Assembly (NCBI GenBank): GCA_964007475.1
Contig: OZ023275.1
Location: 8,783,829-8,847,828, forward strand
Direction of reading: 5' to 3'
Origin: Hybos culiciformis
Taxonomy: Eukaryota > Arthropoda > Insecta > Diptera > Hybotidae
DNA length: 64,000 nt
Shown here: one piece after another, positions 50,401-63,606 of the stretch
Numbering within the stretch: position 1 is the first letter of the stretch
Layout: each line of letters begins with the position of its first letter
Notes under the pieces: model-generated
Told to the model about the DNA's origin: nothing
Seen by the model: only the letters and a program-made list of their open reading frames with translations
Databases searched by the model: none
Made by a program: the position numbers and the translations under genes

Positions 50401-52637
50401 TACGGAAAATTAACATAATTGATTTTATTATTTCAGTTAATATATCAATTTTTAAATTGATTGCTCAGTAAGTGACCCAAAATTGATTGAAGGTTTTATT
50501 GGATAGAATTTTTTTTTCTTTTAAAAAGGGACATCAGTAAGAAAATACACTACAGAGAAAGAATAATATGTACTATAAAAATCATGAATAAGTAAAAAAC
50601 TTACTGACTATAAAGTCTTAATGAATTTGAGAATAGTCAAAAAGTAAAAACTCCATTACATTAGAAAATAAATTCACTCATAAGGTTTTTTTTACACTAA
50701 TTTCCTTTATAATTCAAATGTTAAAACATAAATGTAAATAATAAATGATTAGCCACTTAATTCAGTTGATAAGATAATTAGCTAAACTCTGTAAAATTAT
50801 TAATATTATTTCTAGTTATTAAGGAACTATTGTAATAATAACGAATTAATAAATAAATAAATAAATAAATCACATTTTTATAAATTTTATTCATCTTTTT
50901 TATTATTATTTATTGTTTTTATTGAAATAAGTTTATAAACATAAATAACTAAAAGAAATTTCTAATTATTTACAAAATTGCGATTAACTTTCGAATAATT
51001 TATTAAGTTCATTCTAAATGTACAGAAATGCAGCAGGTGTTACGCCAACAGTAATCTAGATCAGAAACAAAATCAAAAATAAATCAAAAAACAAGCCACT
51101 AACTAAAGTCAACCGTCAAGTTCTTAACGGTAATGGTACTATTTTTAAATTACATTATGTGAAGTCGCGGATTTATATTCTACTATCTAAGGCAATATAG
51201 CAAACAATGCCATTCTACCTACAAATACTTGAATTAAGTATTTTCCTTTTATTGGGAAGAAATATTTATTATGACAAATGTACTAAGCAAAACAATTATT
51301 TTCTTCATGCAAAAAAACTTCCTATATAGATTTCTAGACTTATTTAAAAATGCTTGTGACAAAATGATATTCAAATGCATTTTATTACGCAACCATCGAA
51401 AAATTTCTACTTTATTATCAATGTTCTGTTTCTGGTGCTTAAATAACTTTGAAGTGTGTTCTGAGTTTAATATGAATTTTAAATAAAAAAGTTTATTATA
51501 TTTCATTCAGAAAGTATTTTTCTTATAAAAAAAAAAATTTAAGTTGTTTGAAGAAAATTTTTATTTCATGCAGGTGATATTAAAAAGAAAAACTTTTTTT
51601 AACTTTTTTTTTCTATACAAAATTACATACCTATATAATATTTTAATGCGGAATAATGCATAACCGTGTTACTACTAAAAAAAAAAGGCTCAATATTCCG
51701 TCTCCATAGTTTGGTAAGAACAATTAATGATATGTGACAGGAATTAACGTTTGAGTATATTGTTGTCAACACACATCAGCATTCTAAATGGCATTTAAAA
51801 ATAGGAGGACCAAGCTTGAAAATTTACTGGAACATTTTCTTAAAAAAAATGTCCTTTCAAATTGACGAATATGAGTCATAGAGTTTTTACATAGAGTTTA
51901 AATAGAGTGACAACGATAAGTACTTTAGCATAATTATGCACTTTTTAAACACACAAACCAGGAACTTCTGATGAATTCTTGTATTCATGTTTTTTAATAC
52001 AAAATCTCAATAATATATTTCTTTCTGTATACTGTAAATATGTGATAACTGTTCGTATATACATAATGTTGCCTATTAAAATATTACAGTTAAACTGTTT
52101 TTATTTAACTTTCAAATATTTGTATCAAATTTAAAAGTTAAATTTAACAGTCATGACAATAATTTATTTAAGTTATAAGTATTGAAGTTTCTGACAGTAT
52201 CTAATAATGTGTTTGACTAGAAATGTAATACAAGTTTTAAGATACTTTACTATTCTTCCATAACTTAAAATAATTATGCACACATAATATAATAAAAAAT
52301 TATAGAATGCTTTAAGCTAATAAGCTTTAAGTATAATGCAAGTACACCTGTTTTTCCTGAATTAAAATTTCGACAATATAATGAGAAAAATATTTACATA
52401 TTTATATATATATTATTGGAGATTATGTTGATATTTATTTTGATAATTATGTTGATGAAAACACCGTTTACACCAAAAACAATGTTAGTAAGTTTTTTAT
52501 ATTAAATAAGTATTTAGCTTTACAGATATGATAACAAAAAACTCTATTAAGTTCTATATTTTATTAAAAACTTAACATATAAGTAGAGATAATTTAATTA
52601 AAATAAATTCCTGTAAATATATGTATTTGAATACTTT
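47470..52637. other. Gene-free region (5.2 kb)
   Basis: AT-rich. An (AAAT)n microsatellite lies at 50847-50870. The stretch 51020-51180 is less AT-rich with an open run on the plus strand, but I see no family. Overlapping frames on both strands at 51249-51506 are mutual shadows of the same AT-rich DNA. A short open phrase at about 48925-48985 is unassigned. Confidence 0.5.
50847..50870. repeat. (AAAT)n microsatellite
   Basis: About six uninterrupted AAAT units. Confidence 0.9.
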
Positions 52638-52645
52638 ATCATTTT

Positions 52646-53232
52646 CAGAGACCGAATGAAATACTTAATTTTTTCAATTACTCTGAAAATAACTCTTGAA
52701 AAAAAAGTTTTACTTTTTAGTCAAAAAATAATACTATTTTTTTAAGTTTTATTTTTTACTCAAAAAAAGAACACTTAAAAAAAAAGTATTATTTTTTAAT
52801 AATTTTCCAAATACTCTTTTTGTAAGTAGTTTTTTTTTTGAGTAAAAAATAAAACTCTTTTTTTAAGTACTCTTTTCCAAAGTAAATAATAAAAATCTTT
52901 TTGTTAAATTTTATTTTTTGAATTTTGTCCAAAAAATAAGAAATTTTCTGTTTGTTGAATATTTAAAAAAAATGAAAAAAAAAAGAGTATTTCAAAAAAT
53001 TTTTAAAAATGATACTCAATTAAAGAGTATTTGAAAAATATTAAAAAAATAAAACTTGAGTAATAAGTATTTCAAATTTTTCAAATATCTTTACTCAAAA
53101 ATTAAGTAATTATTTTTTTAAATTTTTTAATTACTCAAAAATTAATTTTCAAGTATTTGTTTTTTTTTTTTTACTCTTTATTTTGAGTAGAAGTTTTATG
53201 AAAATAAAAATTAATCTTACTTTCGATCCCTA
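52646..53232. mobile_element. ~587-bp hAT-like element packed with GAGT/ACTC motifs
   Basis: Left end CAGAGACCGAATGAAATACT and the reverse complement of the right end TAGGGATCGAAAGTAAGATT agree at about 16 of 25 positions, most differences being transitions. The interior is an unusual low-complexity array of AGTATTT, ACTC, GAGTA and T/A runs on both strands. No coding capacity. The flanks (ATCATTTT left, CATTTATT right) are not a clear 8-bp duplication, so the exact ends are tentative. Confidence 0.6.
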
Positions 53233-53240
53233 CATTTATT

Positions 53241-55497
53241 TATTTGATTGGTTCATATCCTAAACAAGTAATTTGATGATGGTTTTAAGATTTTATTTTC
53301 ATTGCATACATAGCTTACAATTAATCAATGCAGTTTTTTAACTGCAAACTATTATTGGTTTTTCATTAAATTTTTTTTTGTGTCCTAATTTTTATAAATG
53401 TACTTAAAGTAGCAATAATGTAGTATTTTATTGTAAGCAAAAAAAAAAAACTGCAACGTCGTACATTGGTATTTTATTATTTTTTTCAGGTAACTACGGT
53501 TTATGTGGTAGTTAGTTGTACTGCACTTCTTTCATTCTTTGTAAAAATACTGAATTCCTTTATTCATATTTGGTTTATAGAATTAACTTTTTTGTACAAT
53601 TAGATTTCTATTCTGCTACTTAATTATTCTGTCCTTGTTACTAAATTAATTCTAATTTATTATTAAAATGTTGAGCTAATAACAAATTTTGTAACTATAT
53701 GATTGATATTGAAACCTTTAATGAAAAATGATTGACACGAAACTTTCATTGTGGATCATATGAAATTGCAACATTTTGTTAAATACAATAAAAATTTGTA
53801 TTTTACTGCAAATTGGAGTAAGACAATTCACTAATAAAATCTGACAAAAGAATTTCCCATTACAATTTTTATGTTGTGCTAAAATTTATATATCAAACTC
53901 ACACTTTTTGTTGACTTTATATAATTTTACGATTAAATTAGTGAACATAATAATGTACAAATTGTTTATTCACGTGAACATTTTTTTTTTTTTTGAAAAT
54001 ACAGATAATAATTTTTCAAGGATAAATTTTGTATAACTATTAATCTAAAATTAAAAATAAAAGAAAAATGTTCAGCCATATTTTTTATATAAAATTAATC
54101 CTTTAAAAAAAATCAAGTTGACATTTTTAAATTAGTTACCTATCTTACATTTTTACCTAAATCGAAGTTTAAATGAGTTCTAAAGTTATAATCAAATATT
54201 TTGTGTGACATATAAATCAGTAGGTATAGTTAACCCAACAACTTTATAAGAATAAGATAACAAATATTCTGTGTAAAGCCCGAACACATATTCGCTGTGA
54301 TTAGGGTTTATAGATATTATGAAGCAAATAGGAAACTGAATTATATTTAATAATGAAGTAAATAAATAAAAATTAATATTTACTTTTATTTTTTTTTGTT
54401 TAGTTACGAGTTCAACAAAATAATGAAATATTTCTATCTTTAATATATTATATCTGAACAGATAAATATAATATTACACTTATATTTTATTAGTTTTAGT
54501 TTTTTATATATATATTAACACACAGAAGATTCACAGATTTATATTCAGAAACTTTATGAGTATCTTTTAAGATGTTTCTCATGTTGATATTTTTCGAGTG
54601 AGATAGAAATAATTTGAAAATATATTACAGTTTATGATGTTAAAAATTATTGTATAATTATAGCAACTTATTGAAGTTTTTATCTTCTACTGATGATGCT
54701 GATTTCATAAGTACCTATAGCTATAATACTTATTTAAGCACAGAAATAAAATACCCATTCTTAATTTACTACCAGAAAAATAAAAAGAAGAGTTATTATT
54801 GAAGGATTAGGGCATTTTTCTGCTAAGTAAGAAAATGTTGAAAGAATTAATATGAAAATTTTGTAGTCCGAGATACATTAATGTTCCAAAATACATTAGG
54901 GTATAGGTAGTAGCAAATTTTTTTTTTATCTAAGTATTTATGTTTCAAGGCGTTTACAATCCTAATACTGTATTAATAAAAATATTTTATCATGATCGTG
55001 ACTTGACACTAAGTTTTGTGACCATAGAAAAATATCGACAATTTGTTTATTTAATTTTGTAAGACTAAAAATTTTAATATGAACAAATTTTATGAACATT
55101 TGTTTTTTATTATTTATTTTTGCTATCTTAGATTTATTGTTTTAGAACTTGTTCATTACATTTTATTGTGAATATATAAATTACATTCGGATTCCACAAA
55201 TAAAATGTGTACATAATGTTTAAAAATGTAAAGAAACAGCTCACATTATTTTGATTAGAGACTGAATTTTTACAACAAGTGGTAGTTTCTTATTTTGTAT
55301 TTCAATATTAAATTTCAAATAATTTATATTTTTTGATAATAAAATAAAAATAAAATGACGAATAATGCTTATAACTTTTATTTTCATATGACAATAATTT
55401 AATAAATAATATGTAGTCCGTTCCGTCAGTCGTTGACATGGTACAAGAGTTTTGTTGTTAAGGCGTGGCGGGCTCCTTAATAATAGTTGGTTTAATT
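53241..55497. other. Gene-free AT-rich region
   Basis: Nothing supportable is seen. A small less AT-rich patch (55415-55490) just before the next duplication was not identified. Confidence 0.6.
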
Positions 55498-55641
55498 CTC
55501 AGATCAAAGTGAAGTTTGCTATATTTTACCACTTTTATATTTAATTTTCAGCTACCGCTAAATAAAAATCTCAGATCGAAGTGGAGTTTGTTATATTTTA
55601 CCTTTTTCATATTTAATTTTCAGCTATCGCTAAATAAACAC
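55498..55641. repeat. 72-bp tandem duplication, two copies
   Basis: CTCAGATCAAAGTGAAGTTT begins copy 1 (55498) and CTCAGATCGAAGTGGAGTTT begins copy 2 (55570). Both run through ATTTAATTTTCAGCTA and CGCTAAATAAA. About seven differences. Confidence 0.9.
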
Positions 55642-57445
55642 CAATTAGGTAAAGAAAGTTATATTATGTCTACTTATTTAAATTAAATGATTGAAGAAAA
55701 TCTATCATCATTAATCATCAAATTATGTTATTTAAATTCAATATAAATTTAAAGAGGATTACGAAACATGTATACTTGAGACGTTCCCTTCAATAAATTT
55801 TTTTTGTGTTTAAAAAAAATCCATTCCTTAAATATCAAAATAAAAGGTCATCTTCTAAGTGTCCAAAAATAAGATTCATTTCAGAATAAAGAACGTATTT
55901 TCTTATTTATATTCTGTTTGAAAATTTTTGGTCCCTAAACTTAAATATGAAAAATATATCTTTATTTTTTTTTCATTTACTCAGGCAATTTAAATTTGTA
56001 TTAAATTCTTTCCCACGGGATCTTTTCTCCGTGACTGACTAAACATTATTACACACTTTGTATTTTTTTTGTCCAACCTTTTTTAAAACTAGAATTTAGG
56101 AAAATTAAAATAATTCAAGTTAGGTAATATTTTTCTCTTTATATAGATTGCTACATAAAAATTAATACCGTGTTAACAATAATTTAATATTTTAATATAT
56201 ATGGAATACTTTATAATTCTTTATTAAAATATTGCTCTTTTTATTGTAGACAAAAAATTGGGATTGTCCAAGGAATTAAAAATTAATTGATTAAATGGAA
56301 GTGATTTTATGTAATAAAGTTAGAGTCAGATTAATATTACTGCATAAGGTTGTGTCTTCAAAATTTTTGGCTTTTAATACGTACTGAACTCTAAGAACTA
56401 CCAAATTTTTAAAATATGAGAAACTGTAATAAATTTGAATAATATCGAAAACTTCTTTACTAACATAGTTATACACCATATCGTTGTATATAAGATTACA
56501 TTGTTATATAGCTAAAATGTGGAAATGTATATTTTCCAAAACCTTTTCTAAAATAATACAATTTGTCATTGCTTTTATATATCATGCGCCAAAATTTTGT
56601 TGGTATAATAATTTTAAATTTAGTATAAATGATTAAATTCGTGCAGTACACGTTTTTGGAGTAAAGCGATATCCAAAATAAAAATTTTTTTCAAAGAATA
56701 AGGAGAATTCCTTGTAATTGATGTTCATGAAATTTTTGTCACGTATTATAATTTCAGTTATTGGATACATTATTAGATACCCTTTATAAATTAAAAAAAA
56801 AAAAAAGGGTAAAGTTGAACTTGTTTTTGTAATTGAAATTTAATTGGTGTCATGTTTCAAAAGTAAAATGGAATAGTTGGCTATATACAGAAGAAAAGGG
56901 AATTAGAAAAGATTTAAAAAATAAAAAAATAAAGATTAACAAAATGAAATAGAAAACTTCTTCAGAATAATGATAGATTTTCACTATTTTCTAGAAAAAT
57001 ATGTCATTTGGTATATGTATATTTATTTTGTAGTTTTATATGGTCTACTTATTTAAATCATATATATTCTTTATAAATTCTATTAACTGAAGTTAAAATA
57101 TGATATAATAATTAAAAATAATTTAATTTATTAAATATAATAAAATATAAGAATAAGAACTGTACTAAGTTGTTTGCAATATATGTAAGTAGTATCTAAT
57201 ATGCAACTGTGTAAGATGTTATTGTAATCAAAAATTGGTTAAAAAAAATTGGTAATAGTTGAAGCAATGTTGGATTCATTTTTCAATTCAACAACTAAAT
57301 TATTATTTCTGATTTTTTTTTTTTTCATAATTTTAATGAGCTGAAATAATTACATATATCAAATACATAACATTAAATAATATTTAATGCGTTGGGGATC
57401 GTTATGTTGTATTTAGTGCTATAGAATTTAGATCACTAAATGGAG
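55642..57445. other. Gene-free AT-rich region
   Basis: No gene or repeat is supported. The minus-strand frame at 56291-56479 is short and unassigned. Confidence 0.6.
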
Positions 57446-57757
57446 TATTATATGCGTCAATACACATGCAATCATTTAGATGCATCTGCGTAAATAATGA
57501 AAAAATTTAGATGCATCAGCGTATATAATGAAAAAATTTAGATGCATCAGCGTAAATAATGAAATCATTTAGATGTTTCGTATTGAATATTACGTAATAC
57601 CTAAACAAACATAATATCTCTCACAATATTTCAATACAGCGAAATACAATAAAAAAAATGAGAAAAAATGAGAAAAAATATTCTCTCTTTGCAACTACCT
57701 CTCCCCTACGCATTAAAACAGTATATTGGATATGTAAACAAAATTTGTTATACAACT
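57446..57757 (+). repeat. Dispersed repeat family, member 2
   Basis: Shares ATGCGTCAATACACATG, GCAACTACCTCTC, CATTAAAACAGTATA and AAATTTGTTATACA, in this order, with the inverted member at 10630-10835. This member contains a 31-bp minisatellite in its first part and runs directly into a long hairpin on its right (57760-57868). An open frame across 57668-57907 spans the repeat and the hairpin and is not a gene. Confidence 0.75.
57475..57580. repeat. 31-bp minisatellite, about 3.5 copies
   Basis: The unit TTTAGATGCATCAGCGTAAA plus TAATGAAAAAA starts at 57475, 57506, 57537 and 57568, an exact 31-base step. The last copy is partial and changed (GATGTTTCG). Confidence 0.93.
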
Positions 57758-57759
57758 CG

Positions 57760-57868
57760 TTCTGTATTTACACAAAAATACATTGACACTTGTCAATTTA
57801 TATCACTCGACCTTCGGTCTCGTGATATAAGTATTGACTCGTGTCAATGTATTTTTGTGTATACAGAA
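57760..57868. repeat. Long hairpin with CGACC-TTC-GGTC centre
   Basis: The arms start TTCTGTAT on the left and end ATACAGAA on the right, and contain CAAAAATACATTGACA paired with TGTCAATGTATTTTTG. The centre is GACCTTCGGTC. Weaker complementarity continues outward: GATATGTAAAC near 57730 pairs with GTTTACATATTC near 57900. This is a fold-back element end or a MITE; it overlaps the edge of the dispersed repeat. Confidence 0.82.
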
Positions 57869-57925
57869 CTCTTAATTAATAACAAATTTAGTTTACATAT
57901 TCAATAATCTACTATTACGCAATAG

Positions 57926-59320
57926 AATTATTGATATTATTAATATTTTCTGTGTTTTGAACATAAAGCCTTGGGGTTATTGTAAAGCTCCTCTTTATAA
58001 TTGTCATTTTGCTGCGTATGCTTCAGGATGATATTATTAAATTTTTTCGATTTTATTCCAATATTTAGGTTTAATTATGTTTTTCAATCAGCTTAGAATA
58101 AACAAGAAATTTTAATTCGATTGTTTTATTATACACAAATTTTCCATATTTCACGATCTTTTGAAACTTTTCAAAGTTGAAAAAAAAACTTTTCTGTGCT
58201 ATATTTTATAAATCCAATTTCTATTAAACTGTAAGAGAAGGAAAATGCTCATGAATGAAACTTTTATTGTATACAACAAAAAAAAAGTAAGTATATATAT
58301 ATTTTTTAAATTACTGTACACATAATGTGTATACCTTTTAACCGAATTCAAAGTTAAGAAAAATAAAGGGAAATTAACCCAATTTAAATTATTTTATTGG
58401 TTAATTTCTGTTATAAGAAAAGTTATTTTTATATACACACACTTTTTTCTCCCCCTTCAGAATCAATTTTCTTATAATTTTAATTTCTTTGATTTTATGG
58501 ATAAATTTAATATTTATTGGCAAACAATTGGTTTCTTAAAATAAAAAAACAAAAGAAATTATAAAACTTCTCCAATAAAAAACATTACAAGCCAATTTTT
58601 GTGGTATAAATAAAATTTTAATTAAAGTTGTTAATATTGTTATTATTATTATTATTATTGTTATATTTATTCAGTTTGCCTAACATTTTAAAAGAATTTG
58701 AAATCATGTTTTATTCACATTTATACAAAATACCACGAAATTTACCAATAGTGTAGGAATTCTCATTAAATGAATTTATATACCAGATGTGAAATTGAAG
58801 CATAAGTTAGATAAAGCCAAAATAATAGTTCGAGGAAAGAAAAAAAAGGAATGTCATTATGAAATATTTTTCATTTCGTGAAATTAGAAACAAATAAAAC
58901 TACAATTTGTGTGCATATTAAATAATAATCCACTATTTTTTCCATTAAAACCTTGAAAAAAAATAGTGGCCTTATTCAACTGATCGAGAGTGTATCTTAA
59001 ATTTAAAATTTCACCAATTATTTGAATTTATTGTAATCAACATATTTGATAAAAAAAATTATAATGTTTAAAACTATTTTGCATAATATGTATTTTCCCC
59101 TGATATGAATTTAAGTATGTATATCATTTTAATCGGATTAGGCTTGATAGATGCAAATATTATTATATATGCAGTTGCATTATTGCGTTTTTATGTATTA
59201 AGTGTTTGTGTTAGGTTGTACGCAATTAACCTAGATCAATTTTTTTGTTCTTTCAAAGAGATATTGCTTCTTAATTTTAAAACTATCTAAACCGAAATAA
59301 ATAGGAAACATAAATTGTTT
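57926..59320. other. Gene-free AT-rich region
   Basis: Holds a (TTA)n tract at about 58640-58659. The frame at 59105-59290 is hydrophobic but AT-driven and unassigned. Confidence 0.6.
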
Positions 59321-59403
59321 TTTTCATGAAATTCTAGCTAATTCTAGAAAAACAAATTCTAGGTACATTTGTTTTTCTAGAATTAGCTAGAATTTCATGA
59401 AAA
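59321..59403. repeat. Perfect inverted repeat, 36-bp arms, 11-nt loop
   Basis: Left arm 59321-59356 begins TTTTCATGAAATTCTAGCTA; right arm 59368-59403 is its exact reverse complement. The loop TTCTAGGTACA is at 59357-59367. No mismatch in 36 pairs. The arms also contain internal CTAG palindromes (TTCTAGAATTAGCTAGAA). Confidence 0.93.
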
Positions 59404-62400
59404 TAACTAATAATTTTCAAATTATCAAAATAAAGTAAATAATAAAAATAATATGTATTTTTATTTAAATAAGGTAAATAATTTGAAATATAATTCATCC
59501 CTTCTTGTTATAAAATTCTATTCAATTTTGTTTCAATTTTATTGCTTTTTTATGTGGACAATTCAAATAAATATTATTATTTCCTATATTTAATTTATAT
59601 TTTCCTTCATTTATTCAAAGCAATAAAGAAATATTTACTTAATTTTTTTTTTTATTTAAATTTCAATTTCAAAATTTATTCATCTTAAAATTATTGTAGG
59701 TTAATAAAATTTTTTTCTTAAATTGAAGTACCTACTTTTTTTTTTGTATAAAAATTTATGAAATTACAAGTTGTTTGAATAACATGAACATAAACATTAA
59801 ATTCTATAGTCTACATGAACTATGTTCTTTGAAATCACTTTTTAAAATGAAATTGAAATTCAAATTTTAAGTTGTGGACACATAAAGTGTATATAATATA
59901 CTTTGCCGCTGAAAACATATTAGAAAATCTATTATTTTATCATTTTTATTTTCAAAATTTGACAAAAATTTCTTATTTAAATAAAATTCCCAAAGGTTTA
60001 CTTTTAAACATCTTAATGATTCAACAGACGCAGAAATTTATATAAAAACATTCATCAAAGTAGAAAAAAGTGTCAAAAAGTTAAAGCATTCAGAGACTCA
60101 TTAAATTTTTCGTGTATTTATACTTTTTCATATTAAATATATGTATATATGTTGGCGTTGTTCTTCAAAAATATTATTTATGCACTCTGTATTATATGAT
60201 ATATTGTAGAATGTATAATTTTTATAATATGATAAATTTATTATTCTGATAGGAAGAGAAACGCAAGAAAATATGGACACAATCATCATTTCGATAATGT
60301 GACTATTATTATTATTGGCTTATGATATTCTTAGGAACTGTTTTTATATATATAAAAATTTATTGCTTTAAATAATGTAAACAATAATAAAATATATGAA
60401 TTTATTTTTCTCAATGAAATGAAAGGAATTATGTTTTTAACAAATAAAAATATATTTTATCATTAAAAAAACAGTCAGTCAGAAGTTTATAGAAATAATG
60501 ACTTCAGATATTGAAAAGTTTTTCATTTCTAAACTTAAAAGAAATAACTATATGAGAGATATTTTATTTTAAACTTATTTTGAAATAAAGAAATCGATAA
60601 GAATATATAACTCCAAGTGTCGATATGTGTATATAAAATTGTAGACAAATATTTCAAGGAATGTAGGTATATATAAATATTTGTTTTTTTAAATAAATAT
60701 TTTTATGACACAAATATAATGTAGACGTATTATAAAACTGAAGTATTGCAAATTTTCAACTGTTCATCAAAAGTTATATTTTAAAATTAAATAATATGAC
60801 TAAATACTACAGGAATATCCACATCCACACTTTATTTTTAAAATAGGTAAGAATTTTATTATACTAAACTATTCATTCCGCCAGGTATTAAAAAATTTGG
60901 TAACTAATCTATACGGACAATCCAACGAATAAAAATAATTTAATGTGATAAATTTATAATAATTTGATAAATGTTGTGTTCAGAACTGGCTTCTTATACA
61001 TATACTACTATGTATACTTAAGTCTATATTATTATTTATAACTACTTAATTTTTTTTTCTTATATTTGTTACCTATAAATAACGATGGCAGTTGTTTGCA
61101 TTATTTATTAAATATAATGCAAAATCTACCCTCATTTAATTGAAAAGAATTTTGAAGAATTCAAAGTATGGAGGTAAAACGATTGTTTTTGTTTCTATAT
61201 ATTTACTAAAAATTACAATTTTTTTTTTTGCCTTCACTTCTCTCAATGGGGTTGTGATATTTTCAATAACAAATGTTTTCATTTGAAAATTCATAAATGT
61301 ATAAATTTCGGCAGAAAAATAATAAATGATACTTAAATTATATTATTATATAAGTATATAATATGTACGTATCTCGTATTATTATTATTGTTTGTTTATA
61401 ATCAAAAATTCAATAATAAAAAATAAAATTTTCTACAAAAATTTGTTTTCATATTTAATCAAAATTCATAAGTAAATTGATTGTTTTTTTTTTCTCTAAT
61501 AATCATATTTTTATTAAACTGTTGAATGTATCAAAACTGGCAGATGACAAAAAAATATAATAAACAAAAAAGAAAAAACCATAGTGAAAAGTTATGTGGA
61601 AGGAAACATCATGTTCATTGAAGTTATTTTTTCCAATCAATGTGTACATAATTTTAGTGTAATACAGATTGTGCCCTTAAACTGAATAAAAGATTTGAGT
61701 TTTATTTATTTTTTTTTTATTTTCAAAATCGACAATTTCTACCAATTTTTTTTTATTCAATATATATTATGTCAATTTTTTTATTTTTTTATACGTAATT
61801 TTGACATAGCGTAATTTGTTTCTTTGATTATAATATTACAAAATAATAATAATATATAATACCGTATTACCATATAATGTTTAATTTAATTTCGTAGTTG
61901 TTCATGTAACTATTTAATATATATATTTTGTGATATCTGATGTACATTTATGTTTTGCTATGCGTATTTATACAATGTATATTTTTAATAAATTTATATT
62001 CAATGCAAAAGTTAAAATTTTGGAAATAGAAACATGCATATAACTACATAATTTTTAATTAACTTCTTCCTTTTAAAGAAAAAGAGAACAAAATAAACTA
62101 TTTAGAAATTCTTTTTTTGATTAAAAAATAAGTGAAAATCTTATGGGATACGGAAAAGTAATTTTTGGAAGATATGATCTTATATCAGTAATTATATCGT
62201 CGTAAACTATTAAGTTTGAAGAACATTTTGAATATTTCCAATTATTCTATTTATAAACTACGACTACATTGCACAGCATATTTCAAAACCTTAACTTAAG
62301 AGAGAATTTTTTTTGTTGACATCTCAAAAAGACATAGGTTAGTAACTATGAATTTCATTGTTACGAACTAGGTGAACAAAACAATTTTATTCTATAAACC

Positions 62401-63430
62401 ATGAAATTCATTGTTATAACCTTAAGCCTGACTGAGATGTAAGAAAAAGTAAAAACAATTTTTGTATTTGTGCTAAATAGCTCTTCAGGTTTAAATTTAG
62501 TTAATTTTCAACTATAGTGTAGTATACAGTTCACTATCAAATATAAGTACAATTACAAATTTTATTTTATCATATATAAAAATGTACTTTGTGCGCTTTG
62601 TATATAATTAAATCGAAACAAATGATTTCAATTTTGAAAAAAAAAAAAACTACATTTCACTACCTTTTGTAAAATATTACAAACTATATACATAATGTAG
62701 ATATATTTACAATCTATCTACAATCTATCAATAATTTATATCAGAAGGATAAAGTTAGATGTAATTTTCCAATTTTTCTTTTCGATTGAAAACTAATAAA
62801 CGGAAGTCGAACATTTGTTTCAAGTAAAATATCAAACAAATTCATATCCAGAGGGAAATAATAAACAATTTTGGTATGAACAAAATAACTTTTTTTTGTT
62901 CATAATTTTTTTTTTTTTATTTTATGAAAATGTACAAAATATTTCACTAAATTACGGCTCTAAGAAAATTTGCTTTATTTTTCAATAATAAATTATTGAA
63001 ATATTTCCTTTATATTGTATATGGATATTATATTTTTAGATTCGATATAAAGTTATTTAATCAAAACTTGGAATATTTCAAATATATTAGAAAATATCAC
63101 CAACAGACACATATATAATACAAATTCAAATTCATTAGTCGATTTAAAATTAATTTATTTGAATATCTAATTGTTTTGAAAAATGAGGACAAAACTATAG
63201 TTTTATAATTATTGGAAAGAAGAGAAAACAATATTGTATTTTTGTTCATATGGAAAGAAAATCAAAATAAATAGTATTATATAATATAAGTTCCTACACC
63301 TCGCCGATTTGATTATTGTGTTAATTTTATTTTTCTAATAATGCAGACAATAATGCAATAAAATTTATTTTCTCATATTAACCCTATTTTAAATTTCTAT
63401 TATTCTTTATTTAAGAATTTATATTATGTT
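59404..63430. other. Gene-free AT-rich region (4 kb)
   Basis: No supportable gene. A related pair of phrases, AACTATGAATTTCATTGTTA (about 62346) and AACCATGAAATTCATTGTTA (about 62397), forms a short direct repeat. Confidence 0.6.
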
Positions 63431-63606
63431 TATTATATATTTTATATATTTTATTATATATTATATTATATTATATTATATTTTATTATATAACAATATA
63501 TTATATGTATTACATAATATTATATTATATTATATTATACTATATTATATTTTGTTATATTGTATATTATTTTATATCATTATAATATATTATATTATAT
63601 TACACA
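63431..63606. repeat. ATATT/TATTA-type AT microsatellite region
   Basis: About 175 bases of almost pure A/T dominated by TATTA pentamers. Both strands give spurious Ile/Tyr frames. Confidence 0.85.

Noticed and set aside
51249..51506. Overlapping open frames on both strands
   Set aside because: They cover the same AT-rich DNA, with neither showing a motif; mutual shadows are more likely.
61236..61265. Phrase TCAATGGGGTTGTGATAT resembling an arm of the 6.4-kb MITE
   Set aside because: Similarity is limited to about 18 bases and the flanks do not match the element.
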